Shown in pieces: positions 17,870-28,071 of a stretch of DNA of 64,000 nt. How positions within the stretch are numbered: position 1 is the first letter of the stretch; each line of letters starts with the position of its first letter. The DNA is taken from the NCBI RefSeq assembly GCF_021401345.1, contig NZ_JACBGE010000012.1:62001-126000 (forward strand), in the 5' to 3' direction. Origin of the DNA: Hydrogenophaga sp. NFH-34 (GTDB taxonomy: Bacteria; Pseudomonadota; Gammaproteobacteria; Burkholderiales; Burkholderiaceae_C). The notes below the pieces were generated by a model. It had not been told where the DNA came from. It saw only the letters and a list, made by a program, of their open reading frames with translations, and did not search any database. Both the position numbers and the translations under genes were made by a program.

Positions 17870-17924
17870 GGGCCGATGGTAGCGCCGCCCCCCGCCAGCA
17901 CCGGGCCTGGGGTCTTGTGGCGGA

Positions 17925-19178
17925 TCAGGCCGGCCGCTGCGCGCGGAAGGCGATGCGGTGGTCGCGGCTGCTCGACAGCATGCGGATGAGCGCGCGGTTG
18001 GCGTCTTCCAGATCGATGTCGTGCTGCTCGCAGACCTTGGGCAAGCTGGCCAGCCGCGCCGGGTCGCCCTGCGCCCGGGCCACGTCCACGTAGGCGTTGT
18101 AGGGACCGGTCTCGCGCAGCACCGCGTCGAGCACCCGTTCCGGCAGCGGCAGCTTGCGCACCAGGTCGGCCAGCGGCTCCTGGAACAGCTCGCCCATGTG
18201 CGAAAGCATCGCGCTCAGGAACACCTCGGCCCGCAGGTTGTCCGGCGAGCCCGGATCGAGCAGGTGCTGCGCCATGCGGGCGTGCATCACCATGGCGTAG
18301 CGCACCGGGTGCAGCGCCGGATCGCTTTCCGCCCCGGGGCGCTGATCAAGCAGCCACTGGGTCAGCCGGGTGAAGCCGACCATCATCAGCGCGTGGCGCA
18401 GGGAATCGACCTCGCTGCGCAGGTTGAACGCCGCCGAATTGACGAACAGCAGCAGCCGGTAGACCAGCACCGGATCCTGGCGCACCAGGCGCTCGATCTG
18501 GTCGAGCGAGACGTCGCGCTCGATGGCCAGCAGCAGGTGCGTGATCATGTGGGCGTCGCACGACGGCGGGCGGTGGCGGCGGGCGTAGAGCACGTCGGCA
18601 TCGGGCCAGTCCAGGACGCCCCAGGCACCGGCTTCGTCAAGGCAATGGTCGGCCAGCGCGCGCGAAGCCACGCCCTCGTAGATCTGGCCCGGCATCACCG
18701 GGCTGCGGCGGGTGGGCGGCGGCCCGCCTTCGACCGGGCGCGCGGCCAACGCCTGCAAGACCTCTTCGGGGCTGAGGGTCAGGAGGCTGAGCACGTCCAG
18801 CGGCGCGATGACTTCGCCCTGCACCTCGGCCAGATCGGCGTGGCGCAGCAGGCGGTGCCCCTTGCGGACGGCGATCGCCAGCCAGGCCATGCCCTCGGGC
18901 GTGCGGAACGGCGCCGAGGGCACCTCGATCCAGGTGTTGGGCACCGGTTCGCACGCCAGCGCCTGCATGAGCATGCGCGGGGTGTCGGGTGCGACGATGA
19001 GCGCGGGCGCGGAGATGGGCCAGTCGTCGCCCAGCACCTGCATGAGGTGGCGCGCGTCCACCGCCTTCGGGTTGAGCGTGCACATGGGCATGCGCACGGC
19101 CGCCAACTGGCGGGATCGGTTCCAGACGGGCTGGTACCCGAGGGCGATGCTGTCGAGAACGGTGCGGCTGTGACCCAT
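17925..19178 (-). CDS. HDOD-domain signalling protein with degenerate EAL-like N-terminus
   Basis: A 417-residue YuxH-like protein. The N-terminal half starts [20 protein letters not shown], the opening of EAL-like domains, but the EAL catalytic motif is missing, so c-di-GMP hydrolysis is not expected. The C-terminal half (about 205-400) is an HDOD domain, with blocks [33 protein letters not shown] and [20 protein letters not shown] proteins act in signalling and motility control, mostly with unknown outputs. The gene begins 23 bp after flgL on the same strand, so it may be the last gene of the flg operon. Confidence 0.85.
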   Translation of the reverse strand: MGHSRTVLDSIALGYQPVWNRSRQLAAVRMPMCTLNPKAVDARHLMQVLGDDWPISAPALIVAPDTPRMLMQALACEPVPNTWIEVPSAPFRTPEGMAWLAIAVRKGHRLLRHADLAEVQGEVIAPLDVLSLLTLSPEEVLQALAARPVEGGPPPTRRSPVMPGQIYEGVASRALADHCLDEAGAWGVLDWPDADVLYARRHRPPSCDAHMITHLLLAIERDVSLDQIERLVRQDPVLVYRLLLFVNSAAFNLRSEVDSLRHALMMVGFTRLTQWLLDQRPGAESDPALHPVRYAMVMHARMAQHLLDPGSPDNLRAEVFLSAMLSHMGELFQEPLADLVRKLPLPERVLDAVLRETGPYNAYVDVARAQGDPARLASLPKVCEQHDIDLEDANRALIRMLSSSRDHRIAFRAQRPA

Positions 19179-19201
19179 GGCGTCTCCGGTTCAGCGCCGG
19201 C

Positions 19202-20416
19202 TCATCCGAGGTACTGGAACAGCGACAGGCGCTGCACCTGGGCATAAGACTGGAGCGCCGCCTGCAGACCCACCTGCTGATTCTGGAAATCGGAGATGCC
19301 CTTGATCATGTCCATGTCCACCAGCGACGACTGTTCGGCTTCGTACTCCACCTGACGGTCGGCCAGCCGATTGTCCAACGAATCGGCCCGGTTGAGCCAC
19401 TGGCCAGCCTGGCTGCGGGCAGCGAGCACGCGGTCGTAGCCGGCGTCCAGCTCGGTCAGTGCGCGGCCCAGGGCCTGGGTCAGTTGCGGCGTCTGCCCGG
19501 TGCTGGCGCCGTTGAGGGCGTCGATGGCGTCCTGCATCACCCGGAACAGGTCGGTTGACCCGCTCACCGGATCGACGGCTACGCTGTCACCGGCCTTCGG
19601 CTGCCCTTTCAGCTCGACGGCCAGACCGTCGAATTCGATGGTGCCCGGCTGGTAGGCGACACCGTTGTGCGCGGGCACCGGCAGGCCGGTGGTGGTGTCG
19701 GTCACCGTGTACTGCAGGGTGCCCCCGGCGTCGGCGAAGCTGATGCTGTAGCCGTGGCCGGTCACCGCAGCAGGGTCGGCCACGCGGCCGATGTCGGTGG
19801 TGACACTGCCGGCGTTGCCGCTGCCCAGCGCCACGGTGAAGGTGCCGTTGCCCGGTGGCACGCTCATCCAGACCGACTGGCCATCAAGCGATTGCGGCAG
19901 TGTGAGGTCGCCAGCGGCCACCTGGCCGCTCTGCCCGTCAAAGCGCACACCGTTGCCGCCGGGGCCGTACACCTCGACAAACGGCACCGAGGAGCCGCCC
20001 TGCCCCCCAAAGAGCGTGCGCCCCATGCTGTCGGTCTGGTTGGCCACAGCGAGCAACTGGTCGCGCAGACCTTCGATTTCCTGCGCGATGCTTTTGTAGT
20101 CGGCGCTGCCGTAGGTGGCGTTGCCGGCCTTCAGGAACAGTTCACGCACCTGCTGGATGGTTTCGCCCGCCGAGCCGAGCGCGCTCTCGACCTGGGCCAG
20201 ACTGGTGCGCGAAGCCTCCACCGCGCGCTGGTCGGCCACGGCGCGGGCCAGGCGGTTCTGCGCCGCTTCGGCCTGCACGGCGGCGGCCGGGTCGTCGCTG
20301 GCGCGCTGCACGCGCTTGCCCGCAGACAGCTGCGCCTGCAGTTGCGCCAGATCCGACTGGCGCTTGTTGAGGTTGGCGACGGTCGTGTCGTAGCTGTGGG
20401 CGGTGGCGACTCGCAT
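19202..20416 (-). CDS. flgL: FlgL, hook-filament junction protein
   Basis: FlgL (HAP3) joins the hook to the filament. The 404-residue protein has the flagellin-type N-terminal coil (residues 1-130, with LSAGKRVQRASDDPAAAVQA) and a C-terminal coil (about 310-404, with SLVDMDMIKGISDFQNQQVGLQAALQSYAQVQRLSLFQYL). The central variable domain is Gly/Val/Thr-rich. It follows flgK after 20 bp and would be made late and exported by the flagellar apparatus with FlgN as chaperone. Confidence 0.95.
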   Translation of the reverse strand: MRVATAHSYDTTVANLNKRQSDLAQLQAQLSAGKRVQRASDDPAAAVQAEAAQNRLARAVADQRAVEASRTSLAQVESALGSAGETIQQVRELFLKAGNATYGSADYKSIAQEIEGLRDQLLAVANQTDSMGRTLFGGQGGSSVPFVEVYGPGGNGVRFDGQSGQVAAGDLTLPQSLDGQSVWMSVPPGNGTFTVALGSGNAGSVTTDIGRVADPAAVTGHGYSISFADAGGTLQYTVTDTTTGLPVPAHNGVAYQPGTIEFDGLAVELKGQPKAGDSVAVDPVSGSTDLFRVMQDAIDALNGASTGQTPQLTQALGRALTELDAGYDRVLAARSQAGQWLNRADSLDNRLADRQVEYEAEQSSLVDMDMIKGISDFQNQQVGLQAALQSYAQVQRLSLFQYLG

Positions 20417-20436
20417 GACGGGGGTCTCTCAGTTCA

Positions 20437-22347
20437 TTAACGCACGGTCTGCAAAATGGTGTCGAACATGCTCTGCGCCATCTGCAGCAGCTTGGCCGAG
20501 GCCTGGTATGCCTGCTGGTACTGCAGCAGGCGCGCGGCTTCTTCGTCGAGGTTCACCCCCGACACCGACTGGCGCGCCGTTTCGGCGCTGGCGGCGATGC
20601 TGCTCGAATAGGTGGCCGCGAACTGGGCGCCCTGCACCCGCGTCCCCAGATCGGAGATCAGCGTGCCGTAGCCGTTGGACAGACTCACACCGTCGTAGGT
20701 CGTCAGATCGCGCAGGGCCAGCATGCCGTTGGCGTTGCCGGCGTTCTGCTGCCCACCACCGGCCGGAGTGGCCGTGACGGAGAACGAATCGCCCGCCGAG
20801 GGTGTGCCCCGCAGCGTCAGGCTCCAGCCGTTGAACTGCATCGGCTGACCCGGGGTGTAGTTGTAACTGGCCGGCGGGCCCGGGTTGTCGGGCGCGGGAT
20901 TGTCCGGGCCCAGGCCCGTGACGGTGAAGCTGCCGTCGGCCTGGAACGTGATGGTCACCGGATCGGTGAGGTTGGCGGAATCGCTGACCGCGTACAGGTT
21001 CTCGATCGACGCGCCGCCGGTGTTGCCGCTGGCGGGCGTGATGATCACCGGGCTGCCGGCCGCCAGGCGGTCGGCCGCGCTCACGGCCATCTGCATGTTG
21101 CGCGCGACGTCGGCATAGGGTTTGATGAGGAACACGTCCCCCACCGCCCCGGAGCCGCTGGCGGCCTCGAACTGCAGGCCGTCGAACGTGGCGGGCAGGC
21201 TGCCGAACGACTGGCTGGTGCCGTCGGACAGGCGCACCAGGGTCACCCCGCTGGCATCGAAACGCATTTCGTAGTTCGACGCCTGGAGCTGCGTCGCGTC
21301 GGCCACCGACGCGGCGATCTGCGCGTTGCCGGTATTGCCGGCCGCCGCCAGGCCCTGTGCAGGGGCCGCGGCGACGAAGAAATCACCACCGGCATTGCCC
21401 TGCAGGTCCACCCCCAGCTGGTGCTGCGCGTTGACCGTGCTCGACAGCACGAGCGCCATGCGCCCGAGCTGGTTCTGCGCCGACGCCAGGTCCTGCGTCA
21501 TGAAGGTCATCAGGCCACCGAGTTCACCGCCCAGCGAGCTGGGGGCCAGCGTCATGGCATAACCCGACTGCTTGAAGACCACGTTGATCTGCGACGGATC
21601 GGTGGTGTCGCGCTCCACCGCCAGGCTGGACGCCTTGGTGCCCAGCACCAGCGGCTGGCTGCCGCCGGCGAACACGCTGAGCGTGCCGTCGTCGGCGGCC
21701 ACGGTGGACACCTGCATGAGCTGGCTGAGCTCGGCCACCAGCTTGTCGCGCTGGTCGAGCAAGTCGTTGGGCGAGCTCTTGCTGCCCTGCGCCTCGATGA
21801 TCTTCTGGTTGATCTTGGCAATGTCCTCGGACAGCCGGTTGACCTGCGTCACCGTGTCGGTGACCTGCTGCGACGTGGTGCGCGCCAGCAGGTCGATCTG
21901 GGTGGCCGTCTCGCGCAGGCGGGAGGCCAGTTCCTCGCCACGGCCAAGCACCACCACGCGCGCGGCCTGGTTGGTCGGCGACGAGGCCACGTCGGTCCAG
22001 GCGTTGAGCAGTTCGTTGACGGAGGCGCCCAGCCCGTCCTCGCCCACCGGGAACAGGTTCTCCAGCTGCTGCAGGCGCGCCAGGCGGGTGCTGTCGGCGG
22101 CCGCCAGCGAGGCCGTGAGTTGCGCCTCCCGGGTGAGGTAGACGTCGTGGGCCCGGGTCACGGAGTCGATCTGGACCCCCATGCCGTAGTACTGCGAACC
22201 CAGTTGCTGGTAACCGGCCGACGCCAGGTTGGCCGTCTGCCGCGAATACCCGGCCGTGTTGACGTTGGCGATGTTGTTGCCGATGACCTGCAGCGTCGAC
22301 AGGTTGGTGTTGAGCGCCCGGGTGGCGATGTTCAGAACCGATGCCAT
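20437..22347 (-). CDS. flgK: FlgK, hook-filament junction protein
   Basis: FlgK (HAP1) lies between the hook and FlgL. The 636-residue protein has the conserved rod/hook-type start NIATRALNTNLSTLQVIGNNIANVNTAGYSRQ split over residues 5-36. A helical region with LNAWTDVASSPTNQAARVVVLGRGEELASRL follows, then a beta-rich middle part. It ends SGVNLDEEAARLLQYQQAYQASAKLLQMAQSMFDTIL, the usual C-terminal signature. It begins 13 bp after flgJ. The middle has a Pro/Asn-rich loop (GPDNPAPDNPGPP). Confidence 0.96.
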   Translation of the reverse strand: MASVLNIATRALNTNLSTLQVIGNNIANVNTAGYSRQTANLASAGYQQLGSQYYGMGVQIDSVTRAHDVYLTREAQLTASLAAADSTRLARLQQLENLFPVGEDGLGASVNELLNAWTDVASSPTNQAARVVVLGRGEELASRLRETATQIDLLARTTSQQVTDTVTQVNRLSEDIAKINQKIIEAQGSKSSPNDLLDQRDKLVAELSQLMQVSTVAADDGTLSVFAGGSQPLVLGTKASSLAVERDTTDPSQINVVFKQSGYAMTLAPSSLGGELGGLMTFMTQDLASAQNQLGRMALVLSSTVNAQHQLGVDLQGNAGGDFFVAAAPAQGLAAAGNTGNAQIAASVADATQLQASNYEMRFDASGVTLVRLSDGTSQSFGSLPATFDGLQFEAASGSGAVGDVFLIKPYADVARNMQMAVSAADRLAAGSPVIITPASGNTGGASIENLYAVSDSANLTDPVTITFQADGSFTVTGLGPDNPAPDNPGPPASYNYTPGQPMQFNGWSLTLRGTPSAGDSFSVTATPAGGGQQNAGNANGMLALRDLTTYDGVSLSNGYGTLISDLGTRVQGAQFAATYSSSIAASAETARQSVSGVNLDEEAARLLQYQQAYQASAKLLQMAQSMFDTILQTVR

Positions 22348-22360
22348 GTTGCGCCCCGTG

Positions 22361-23281
22361 TCAGCTGTTCAGGCGCTGCAGGCTCAGCGCGGTGTTGATC
22401 GCCCGCCCCAGCTTGTGGGCGTACTGCGGGTCGGTCGCGTAGCCGGCCTTCTGCAGGCTGCTGGCGAAACCGTGCGCCGAGTCGAGCTGGTCCATGACCT
22501 TGCCATAGCGAGGGCTCTGGCTGATCAGGCGCGCATAGTCGCGGAACGAATCGGCGTAGGAATCGTAGGCGCGGAACTTGGCCACGGTCTTGCGCGGCAC
22601 GCCGTCGACGTATTCGGTGGTGGTGATCTCGGCGACCTTGCCCTTCCAGTTCGCACCGGCCTTGATGCCGAACAGGTTGAACGAGGGTGAGCCGTCCTTC
22701 ATGCGGATTTCGCTGCGGCCCCAGCCGGTTTCGTGGCCGGCCTGGCCGAGCATGAAGCTGGCCGGAATGCCCGACTCGCTCGCCACCTGGGCCGCCGCCT
22801 CGCTGTGCTGGGCCACAAAGCCGCTCTGCCGCGTGCTGGCCGCGCCGACGCGGCTGACGGTGCTGGGCATGGCCGCCACGTCGGTACCGGCGGCCTCGCG
22901 CTGCACCGCCCGCACGGCGGAGCGGTTCAGCGGCTTGAACACGGGCGCTTCCGTCGGTGCGCCTTCGGGGTTCATCTGGCGCGAGAGCTCGCGCTCGATG
23001 GCTTCGCTCAGGCCCCCGGGCATGCCGGTCATCTGCACGGCGAACTGCTGGTCGAGCAGGTCGCTGCCCAGCGCCGAGCCGTCGTTGTCCATGAGGCCGG
23101 ACTTCTGCGTGGCCTCGCGCATGCTCTTGAGCAACTCACGCATGAACAGGGCTTCAAACTGCCGCGCAGCTTCCTTGACCGATTGCCGGTCGCCGCCCTT
23201 GGCCACGCCGTAGCGCAGCGCATTGAGCGCCGACGGATCGGCCGCCAGGCCTTGCGGGGTGAGCATCGACGGCGTGCTCAT
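22361..23281 (-). CDS. flgJ: FlgJ, rod-assembly protein and peptidoglycan hydrolase
   Basis: FlgJ scaffolds the rod and cuts peptidoglycan to let it through. The 306-residue protein has an N-terminal rod-binding domain (about 40-105, AARQFEALFMRELLKSMREAT) and a C-terminal glucosaminidase-type domain (about 150-306). The latter has AAQVASESGIPASFMLGQAGHETGWGRSEI, where the Glu in GHETGWG is the likely catalytic acid, and then FNLFGIKAGANWKG. Two-domain FlgJ is typical of beta- and gammaproteobacteria. It lies 7 bp after flgI. Confidence 0.96.
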   Translation of the reverse strand: MSTPSMLTPQGLAADPSALNALRYGVAKGGDRQSVKEAARQFEALFMRELLKSMREATQKSGLMDNDGSALGSDLLDQQFAVQMTGMPGGLSEAIERELSRQMNPEGAPTEAPVFKPLNRSAVRAVQREAAGTDVAAMPSTVSRVGAASTRQSGFVAQHSEAAAQVASESGIPASFMLGQAGHETGWGRSEIRMKDGSPSFNLFGIKAGANWKGKVAEITTTEYVDGVPRKTVAKFRAYDSYADSFRDYARLISQSPRYGKVMDQLDSAHGFASSLQKAGYATDPQYAHKLGRAINTALSLQRLNS

Positions 23282-23288
23282 GGCGGCC

Positions 23289-24497
23289 TCAGATCACTTC
23301 CAGCTCGGCGTTCATGGCGCCGGCGGCCTTGATGGCCTGGAGGATGGCGAGCAGGTCCTGCGGCGTGGCACCCAGGCCATTGAGCAGGCGCACCAGGTCG
23401 GCCAGTTGCGGGGCCGCGTCCATCTGGATGACCGCACCACCGTCCTGACTGATCTTGATGTCGGCCTTTTCGGCCACCACGGTCTGCCCGCCCGACAGCG
23501 GGTTCGGCTGGCTGACCACCGGGGTCGAGCTGATGCTCACCGACAGATTGCCGTGCGCCACCGCACAGGCGCTCAGGGTGACGGCCTGGTTCATCACGAT
23601 GGAGCCGGTGCGCGTGTTCACGATCACCCGCGCGGCGGGCACCGTGGCTTCGAGCTGCAGCTCTTCCACTTCGGCCATGAACACCACGCGGGCGTTCGGA
23701 TCGATCGGCGCGCGCAGGCGCACCACCCGGCCGTCCAGCGCCTGGGCCACGTCGGTGCCCATGCGGTCGTTGATCGCCTGCGCCACGCGGCGGGCGGTCT
23801 GGAAGTCGGCGGCATTCAGCCCCAGATCGATGGTGTCGCCGAGCGCGAACGGGGTCGGCACGCTGCGTTCGACCTGGGCGCCCGACGGGATGCGACCCGC
23901 GCTCAGGTGGTTGATCTGCACCTTGCTGCCACCGGCCGACGCCCCGGCGCCGCCCACCAGCATGTTGCCCTGGGCGAGCGCATAGATTTCGCCGTCGGCG
24001 CCCTTGAGCGGTGTGGCAATCAGCGTGCCGCCACGCAGCGACTTGGCATTGCCGATGCTGGAGACGGTCACATCGATCAACTGGCCCGGCTGCGCGAACG
24101 GCGGCAGTTGCGCCGTGACCATGACGGCCGCCACATTCTTCATCTGCACCTTGGCATCGGCCGGCAGCGTCAGGCCGAGCTGCTGCAGGTAGTTGCTCAT
24201 GCTCTGCGTGGTGTAGGGCATCTGCGTGGTCTGGTCGCCGGTGCCGTCCAGACCCACGACCAGGCCAAACCCGGTGAGCTGGTTGGTGCGCACGCCCTGC
24301 ACGGCCGCAATCTCCTTGATGCGGATGGCGTGCGCCGTCTGCGGCACGGCCAGCCACAGGGCCAGGCCGGCCACCAGCAGCAGCCAGACCATGGCGCGGC
24401 GCAGGCGGGCGGTGGGCGTCGCGCTCCGGGCCCGGGCCACGAAGATGCCGCGCCGGAAGCCGCCCTGGCGGTAGGGGGAGCGGAGGAGGAACTTCAT
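23289..24497 (-). CDS. flgI: FlgI, flagellar P-ring protein
   Basis: FlgI builds the periplasmic P-ring around the rod. The 402-residue product has a long basic lead, a signal sequence (MVWLLLVAGLALWLAVPQTAHA, residues 36-57) and the mature start IRIKEIAAVQGVRTNQLTGFGLVVGLDGTGD, a family signature. It also has NVAAVMVTAQLPPFAQPGQLIDVTVSS. The ATG at 24497 has a likely ribosome site (AGGA). The ATG at 24392 would give a normal-length signal peptide but has no such site, so the true start is uncertain. It follows flgH after 20 bp. Confidence 0.95.
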   Translation of the reverse strand: MKFLLRSPYRQGGFRRGIFVARARSATPTARLRRAMVWLLLVAGLALWLAVPQTAHAIRIKEIAAVQGVRTNQLTGFGLVVGLDGTGDQTTQMPYTTQSMSNYLQQLGLTLPADAKVQMKNVAAVMVTAQLPPFAQPGQLIDVTVSSIGNAKSLRGGTLIATPLKGADGEIYALAQGNMLVGGAGASAGGSKVQINHLSAGRIPSGAQVERSVPTPFALGDTIDLGLNAADFQTARRVAQAINDRMGTDVAQALDGRVVRLRAPIDPNARVVFMAEVEELQLEATVPAARVIVNTRTGSIVMNQAVTLSACAVAHGNLSVSISSTPVVSQPNPLSGGQTVVAEKADIKISQDGGAVIQMDAAPQLADLVRLLNGLGATPQDLLAILQAIKAAGAMNAELEVI

Positions 24498-24517
24498 GAC
24501 CCGATCCTAGGTCGCCG

Positions 24518-25216
24518 TCAGAACGGCATAACGTTCAAAAAGAACCGCCCGAGCCAGCCAATTGAGAGCGCTTCGTTCGTGGCGCCGCGCCCCTTGGACT
24601 CGATGCGCGCATTGGCCACCTGGGTCGAGGCGACCACGTTGCCCGGCCGGATGTTGCGCGGATCGACCGTGCCGGAAAAGCGCAGCACGTCGACGTTGTG
24701 GTTGACCCCGATCTGCTTGTCGCCCACCACCACAAGGTGGCCGTTGGGCAGCACCTGCTGCACGGTGACGGTGATCACGCCGGAGAAGTCGTTGGCGTTT
24801 TCGTTGTCGCCCTTGCCCGAGAAGGTGTTGGACGATTCGCCACCGAGATTGAAGTTGCGGTCGCGCGTGAGTTCCTTGGCCCGGATGCCGGGAATGGCCG
24901 AGACGCTGCCGGAGACGCTGCCGCTGCGATCGAGCGAAGCGGTCGACGACTGGCTCGCGCTGACCTTCTCGGTGATCTGGATGGTCAGCGTGTCGCCCGG
25001 CAGGCGGGCGCGGGCGTCTTCGAACGCCGGCCGGTACGCCACGGCCTGGAAGATGCCGCCCGTGGCCACCGCCGGCGCCTGCGGCGCGGCCGGGTACTGG
25101 ATGGGCGTGGCGGGCAGCACCTCGACCGGCTGGGTGGTGCAGCCGGCCAGCGCCAGCAGCGCGCCCAGGCCCACCCAGCGGGCCCAGAACGACAAAGACA
25201 ACAGGGTGCGCTTCAT
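24518..25216 (-). CDS. flgH: FlgH, flagellar L-ring lipoprotein
   Basis: FlgH forms the L-ring in the outer membrane. The 232-residue protein has a lipoprotein signal with lipobox LAGC at about residues 23-26. Family blocks include ARARLPGDTLTIQITEKVSASQSS (spread over about 69-92), GVITVTVQQVLPNGHLVVVGDKQIGVNH and VDPRNIRPGNVVASTQVANARIE. The end, GWLGRFFLNVMPF, is typical. It lies between flgG and flgI in the standard order. Confidence 0.96.
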   Translation of the reverse strand: MKRTLLSLSFWARWVGLGALLALAGCTTQPVEVLPATPIQYPAAPQAPAVATGGIFQAVAYRPAFEDARARLPGDTLTIQITEKVSASQSSTASLDRSGSVSGSVSAIPGIRAKELTRDRNFNLGGESSNTFSGKGDNENANDFSGVITVTVQQVLPNGHLVVVGDKQIGVNHNVDVLRFSGTVDPRNIRPGNVVASTQVANARIESKGRGATNEALSIGWLGRFFLNVMPF

Positions 25217-25247
25217 GGCACGCTCCTTGGATCGGGGGCGACAGGCC

Positions 25248-26030
25248 TCACAGCTGCGACAGACGCTGGAGCATCTGGTCGGAAGTCTGGATGGCCTTGG
25301 AGTTCATTTCGTAGGCGCGCTGGGTCTGGATCATGGTCACCAGCTCCTGCACCACGTTGACGTTGGAGGTCTCGACGTAACCCTGCATCAGGTTGCCCAG
25401 CCCGCCGGTGCCCGGCGCGCCGTTGATCGGGTTGCCCGAAGCCACCGTCTCGGCGTAGAGGTTCTGGCCCAGCGGCTCCAGGCCGGCCGGGTTGACGAAG
25501 CCGGCCAGTTCGATGTTGCCCACCTGCTGCGGCTGGGCATTGCCCGGCAGCTTGACGGTGACCACACCGTCAGCGCCGACCGTCACGCTCTGCGCCTCGG
25601 CCGGGATGGTGATGTCGCCGGCGATGGGCATGCCGTTGGCGGTGACCAGGCGGCCCTGCGCATCGACCTGCAGGCTGCCGTCGCGGGTGTAGCCGATATT
25701 GCCGTCGGGCATGGTCACCTGCAGGAAGCCGTTGCCATTGACCGCAATGTCGAGCTGGTTGCCCGACTGTTGCAGGTTGCCCTGGGTGAACGAGCGCGAA
25801 GTGGCCACGGTGCGCACACCCAGGCCCAGCTGCAGGCCGGTAGGCAGGTTGTTCTGCTCGGTGGCCGCGCCACCGACCTGGCGCAGGTTCTGGTACATCA
25901 GGTCTTCGAACACGGCATTGGCGCGCTTGAAGCCGTTGGTCGAGCTGTTGGCCAGGTTGTTGGAAATCACGTCCAGCTGCGTCTGCTGGGCCTGCATGCC
26001 GGTCTTGGAAATCCAGAGCGAATTGATCAT
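25248..26030 (-). CDS. flgG: FlgG, distal rod protein
   Basis: FlgG is the main distal rod subunit. The 260-residue protein starts [33 protein letters not shown] (split over residues 4-36), with the distal-rod insert after it ([15 protein letters not shown]). It ends [44 protein letters not shown], as in most FlgG proteins. Length matches the family closely. It follows flgF after 20 bp. Confidence 0.97.
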   Translation of the reverse strand: MINSLWISKTGMQAQQTQLDVISNNLANSSTNGFKRANAVFEDLMYQNLRQVGGAATEQNNLPTGLQLGLGVRTVATSRSFTQGNLQQSGNQLDIAVNGNGFLQVTMPDGNIGYTRDGSLQVDAQGRLVTANGMPIAGDITIPAEAQSVTVGADGVVTVKLPGNAQPQQVGNIELAGFVNPAGLEPLGQNLYAETVASGNPINGAPGTGGLGNLMQGYVETSNVNVVQELVTMIQTQRAYEMNSKAIQTSDQMLQRLSQL

Positions 26031-26050
26031 GGTGTTCTCCTGGGAGGGCT

Positions 26051-26791
26051 TCAGCCGTTGAGACTGAGCAGCTGGGCCGCGGCCCGGTCGTTGGTTTCGC
26101 TGTTCTGCAGCAGGCGCATCTGGGCTTCGAACTGGCGGGCCACGGCGATCATCCCGACCATGGCCTCGATGGCGTTGACGTTGCTGCCTTCGAGCGCCCC
26201 ACCCTGCACGCGCGCCAGGTTGTCGGCCGGCAGCGGTGCGCCCTGCGTGGGCCGGAACAGACCGTCTTCGCTGCGCGCGATGCGGTCCAGATCGTTGGGC
26301 GTGACCAGCTTGAGCCGGCCCAGCGCCTGCGCGGGCTGGTCGCCCACGTGCGTGGTGATCGTGCCGTCATCGCCGATGTCGACTTTGGCCCCCTGGGGGA
26401 TGTTGATCGGGGCGTCGCCCTGGTCGAGCACGGGCAGGCCGTTCGCGGTGACCAGCAAGCCTTCGGCATTCACTTCGAACGCCCCGGCACGGGTGTAGGC
26501 CTCGGTGCCGTCCAGCCCCTGCACCGCGAAGTAGGCGCCGCCGCGGGCTGCCACGTCGAGGCTGCGCCCGGTCGGGTTGACCGGTCCGGGCGCGTCGGAA
26601 TGCCCCGCCGTCGCTTCCAGCGCGAACACCCGCGTGCTGGCCCCGTCGCCGCGCACCGGCACGGCGCGGAACGTGGCCAACTCGGCGCGGAACCCGGGCG
26701 TGGACGCATTGGCCAGGTTGTTCGCCAGCAGTTGCTGGCGATACTGCGCGGCGTTGGCGCCGGTCATGGCGGTGTAGATCATGCGGTCCAT
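26051..26791 (-). CDS. flgF: FlgF, proximal rod protein
   Basis: FlgF is one of the proximal rod subunits. The 246-residue product starts [38 protein letters not shown], the rod-family N-terminus, with a [18 protein letters not shown] beta block at about 90-108. The C-terminus is [33 protein letters not shown]. It lies between flgE and flgG in standard order. Confidence 0.95.
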   Translation of the reverse strand: MDRMIYTAMTGANAAQYRQQLLANNLANASTPGFRAELATFRAVPVRGDGASTRVFALEATAGHSDAPGPVNPTGRSLDVAARGGAYFAVQGLDGTEAYTRAGAFEVNAEGLLVTANGLPVLDQGDAPINIPQGAKVDIGDDGTITTHVGDQPAQALGRLKLVTPNDLDRIARSEDGLFRPTQGAPLPADNLARVQGGALEGSNVNAIEAMVGMIAVARQFEAQMRLLQNSETNDRAAAQLLSLNG

Positions 26792-26825
26792 ACGGGTCTC
26801 CGAAAGCGCCGGGGTTCAGCCTGCT

Positions 26826-28034
26826 TCAGCGCATGTTGAGCAGCGTGCTCATGATCTGGTCCTGCGTCTTGATGGTCTGCGCGTTGGCCTGGTAGGCGCG
26901 CTGCGCGGTCATCAGGTTGACCAGTTCGCCGGTGAGGTCGACGTTGGAGTCCTCCAGCGCACCGGCCCGCAGGTAGCCCAGCTTGCCTTCGCCGGGTGCA
27001 CCGCGCACCGGCTCGCCCGACGCGTAGGTGGCCGTCCAGTAGCCACCGCTGCTGGGCGACAGGCCCTGCACGTTGCGAAAGTTCACCAGCGCGATCTGGC
27101 CCGCGGCCTGGGTCTGTCCGTTCGAATACTGCGCGGTGATGATGCCGTCGTCACCGATGCTCAGGCTGGTGAGTTCACCCGGGCGGTAGCCGTCCTGCGA
27201 CAGATCGGTCACGGCGTAGTCCAGCCCCATCTGCGACGCGGCGGAAAAGTCCAGATCGACCATGAAGGTCTGCGTCGGGTCGTTGGGCGAGGCCAGTTGC
27301 AGCTGCGGCACCACGGTGGCCGGGTCCAGCGTGCCGTCGGCCAGGAAGTTCAGCTGGAACGGCGTCGAGGCGGCCGGGTCGGAGCCGTTGACGCTGGTGT
27401 AGACGTTCCAGGTGTTGTTGGCCGTCTTCTCGAACACGAAGCCCACGGGGATTTCGATGCCCTGCGCGTCGAAGGCCGTCAGCGAGGTGCTGTAGGTGCC
27501 GAAGGGCGTGGACGTGTTCGGCACGATGGGCGAGCGGGCGTCCAGGTTCAGCTCGGCCGCGATGCCGGTCGTGGTCTTGGCCGTGATCACCCCGCCCGTG
27601 GGCAGGCTCAGCGGCACGGTGTCGAAGCCGGTGCGGGCGCCATTGGTGTCGGTCTGGTAGCCCATGAGGCGGGCGCCGTCGCCGGTCACGATGTTGCCCG
27701 CGGCGTCGAGCTTGAACATGCCGGCCCGCGAATAGGCCATGGTGCCGTCCTGCATCTTCACTTCGAAGAAGCCGTTGCCGTTGATGGCGACATCGAGGTC
27801 GTTGCCGGTGACGGTGATGTTGCCTTGCGTGAAGAGCTGCGTGACCGCGGAGACGGTCACGCCGATGCCGGCGTTGGCGCCGCCGGACGAGTTGATCGAC
27901 TTGGCGTAGAGCTCACCGAATTCGGCGCGCGACGCTTTCATGCCCACGGTATTGGCGTTGGCGATGTTGTGGCCGATGACGTCCAGATTGCGGCTGGCGC
28001 TGTTCAGACCGGAGAGACCTTGCTGGAAAGCCAT
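26826..28034 (-). CDS. flgE: FlgE, flagellar hook protein
   Basis: FlgE forms the hook. From the ATG at 28034 the product has 402 residues and starts MAFQQGLSGLNSASRNLDVIGHNIANANTVGMKASR, the expected hook N-terminus. The frame is open for 35 more codons upstream, but these overlap the end of flgD and look non-coding. The C-terminal part has GALEDSNVDLTGELVNLMTAQRAYQANAQTIKTQDQIMSTLL. Length matches proteobacterial FlgE. It follows flgD by 37 bp. Confidence 0.96.
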   Translation of the reverse strand: MAFQQGLSGLNSASRNLDVIGHNIANANTVGMKASRAEFGELYAKSINSSGGANAGIGVTVSAVTQLFTQGNITVTGNDLDVAINGNGFFEVKMQDGTMAYSRAGMFKLDAAGNIVTGDGARLMGYQTDTNGARTGFDTVPLSLPTGGVITAKTTTGIAAELNLDARSPIVPNTSTPFGTYSTSLTAFDAQGIEIPVGFVFEKTANNTWNVYTSVNGSDPAASTPFQLNFLADGTLDPATVVPQLQLASPNDPTQTFMVDLDFSAASQMGLDYAVTDLSQDGYRPGELTSLSIGDDGIITAQYSNGQTQAAGQIALVNFRNVQGLSPSSGGYWTATYASGEPVRGAPGEGKLGYLRAGALEDSNVDLTGELVNLMTAQRAYQANAQTIKTQDQIMSTLLNMR

Positions 28035-28071
28035 GGTGTTGTCCTTGAGGAAGGGAAAGAAAGGGTCGCGC

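Noticed and set aside
23223..26498. A 1091-codon plus-strand open frame antisense to flgI, flgH, flgG and flgF
   Set aside because: It has no recognisable domain, is His/Gly/Arg-rich, and mirrors well-conserved genes; long antisense frames are common in high-GC DNA.
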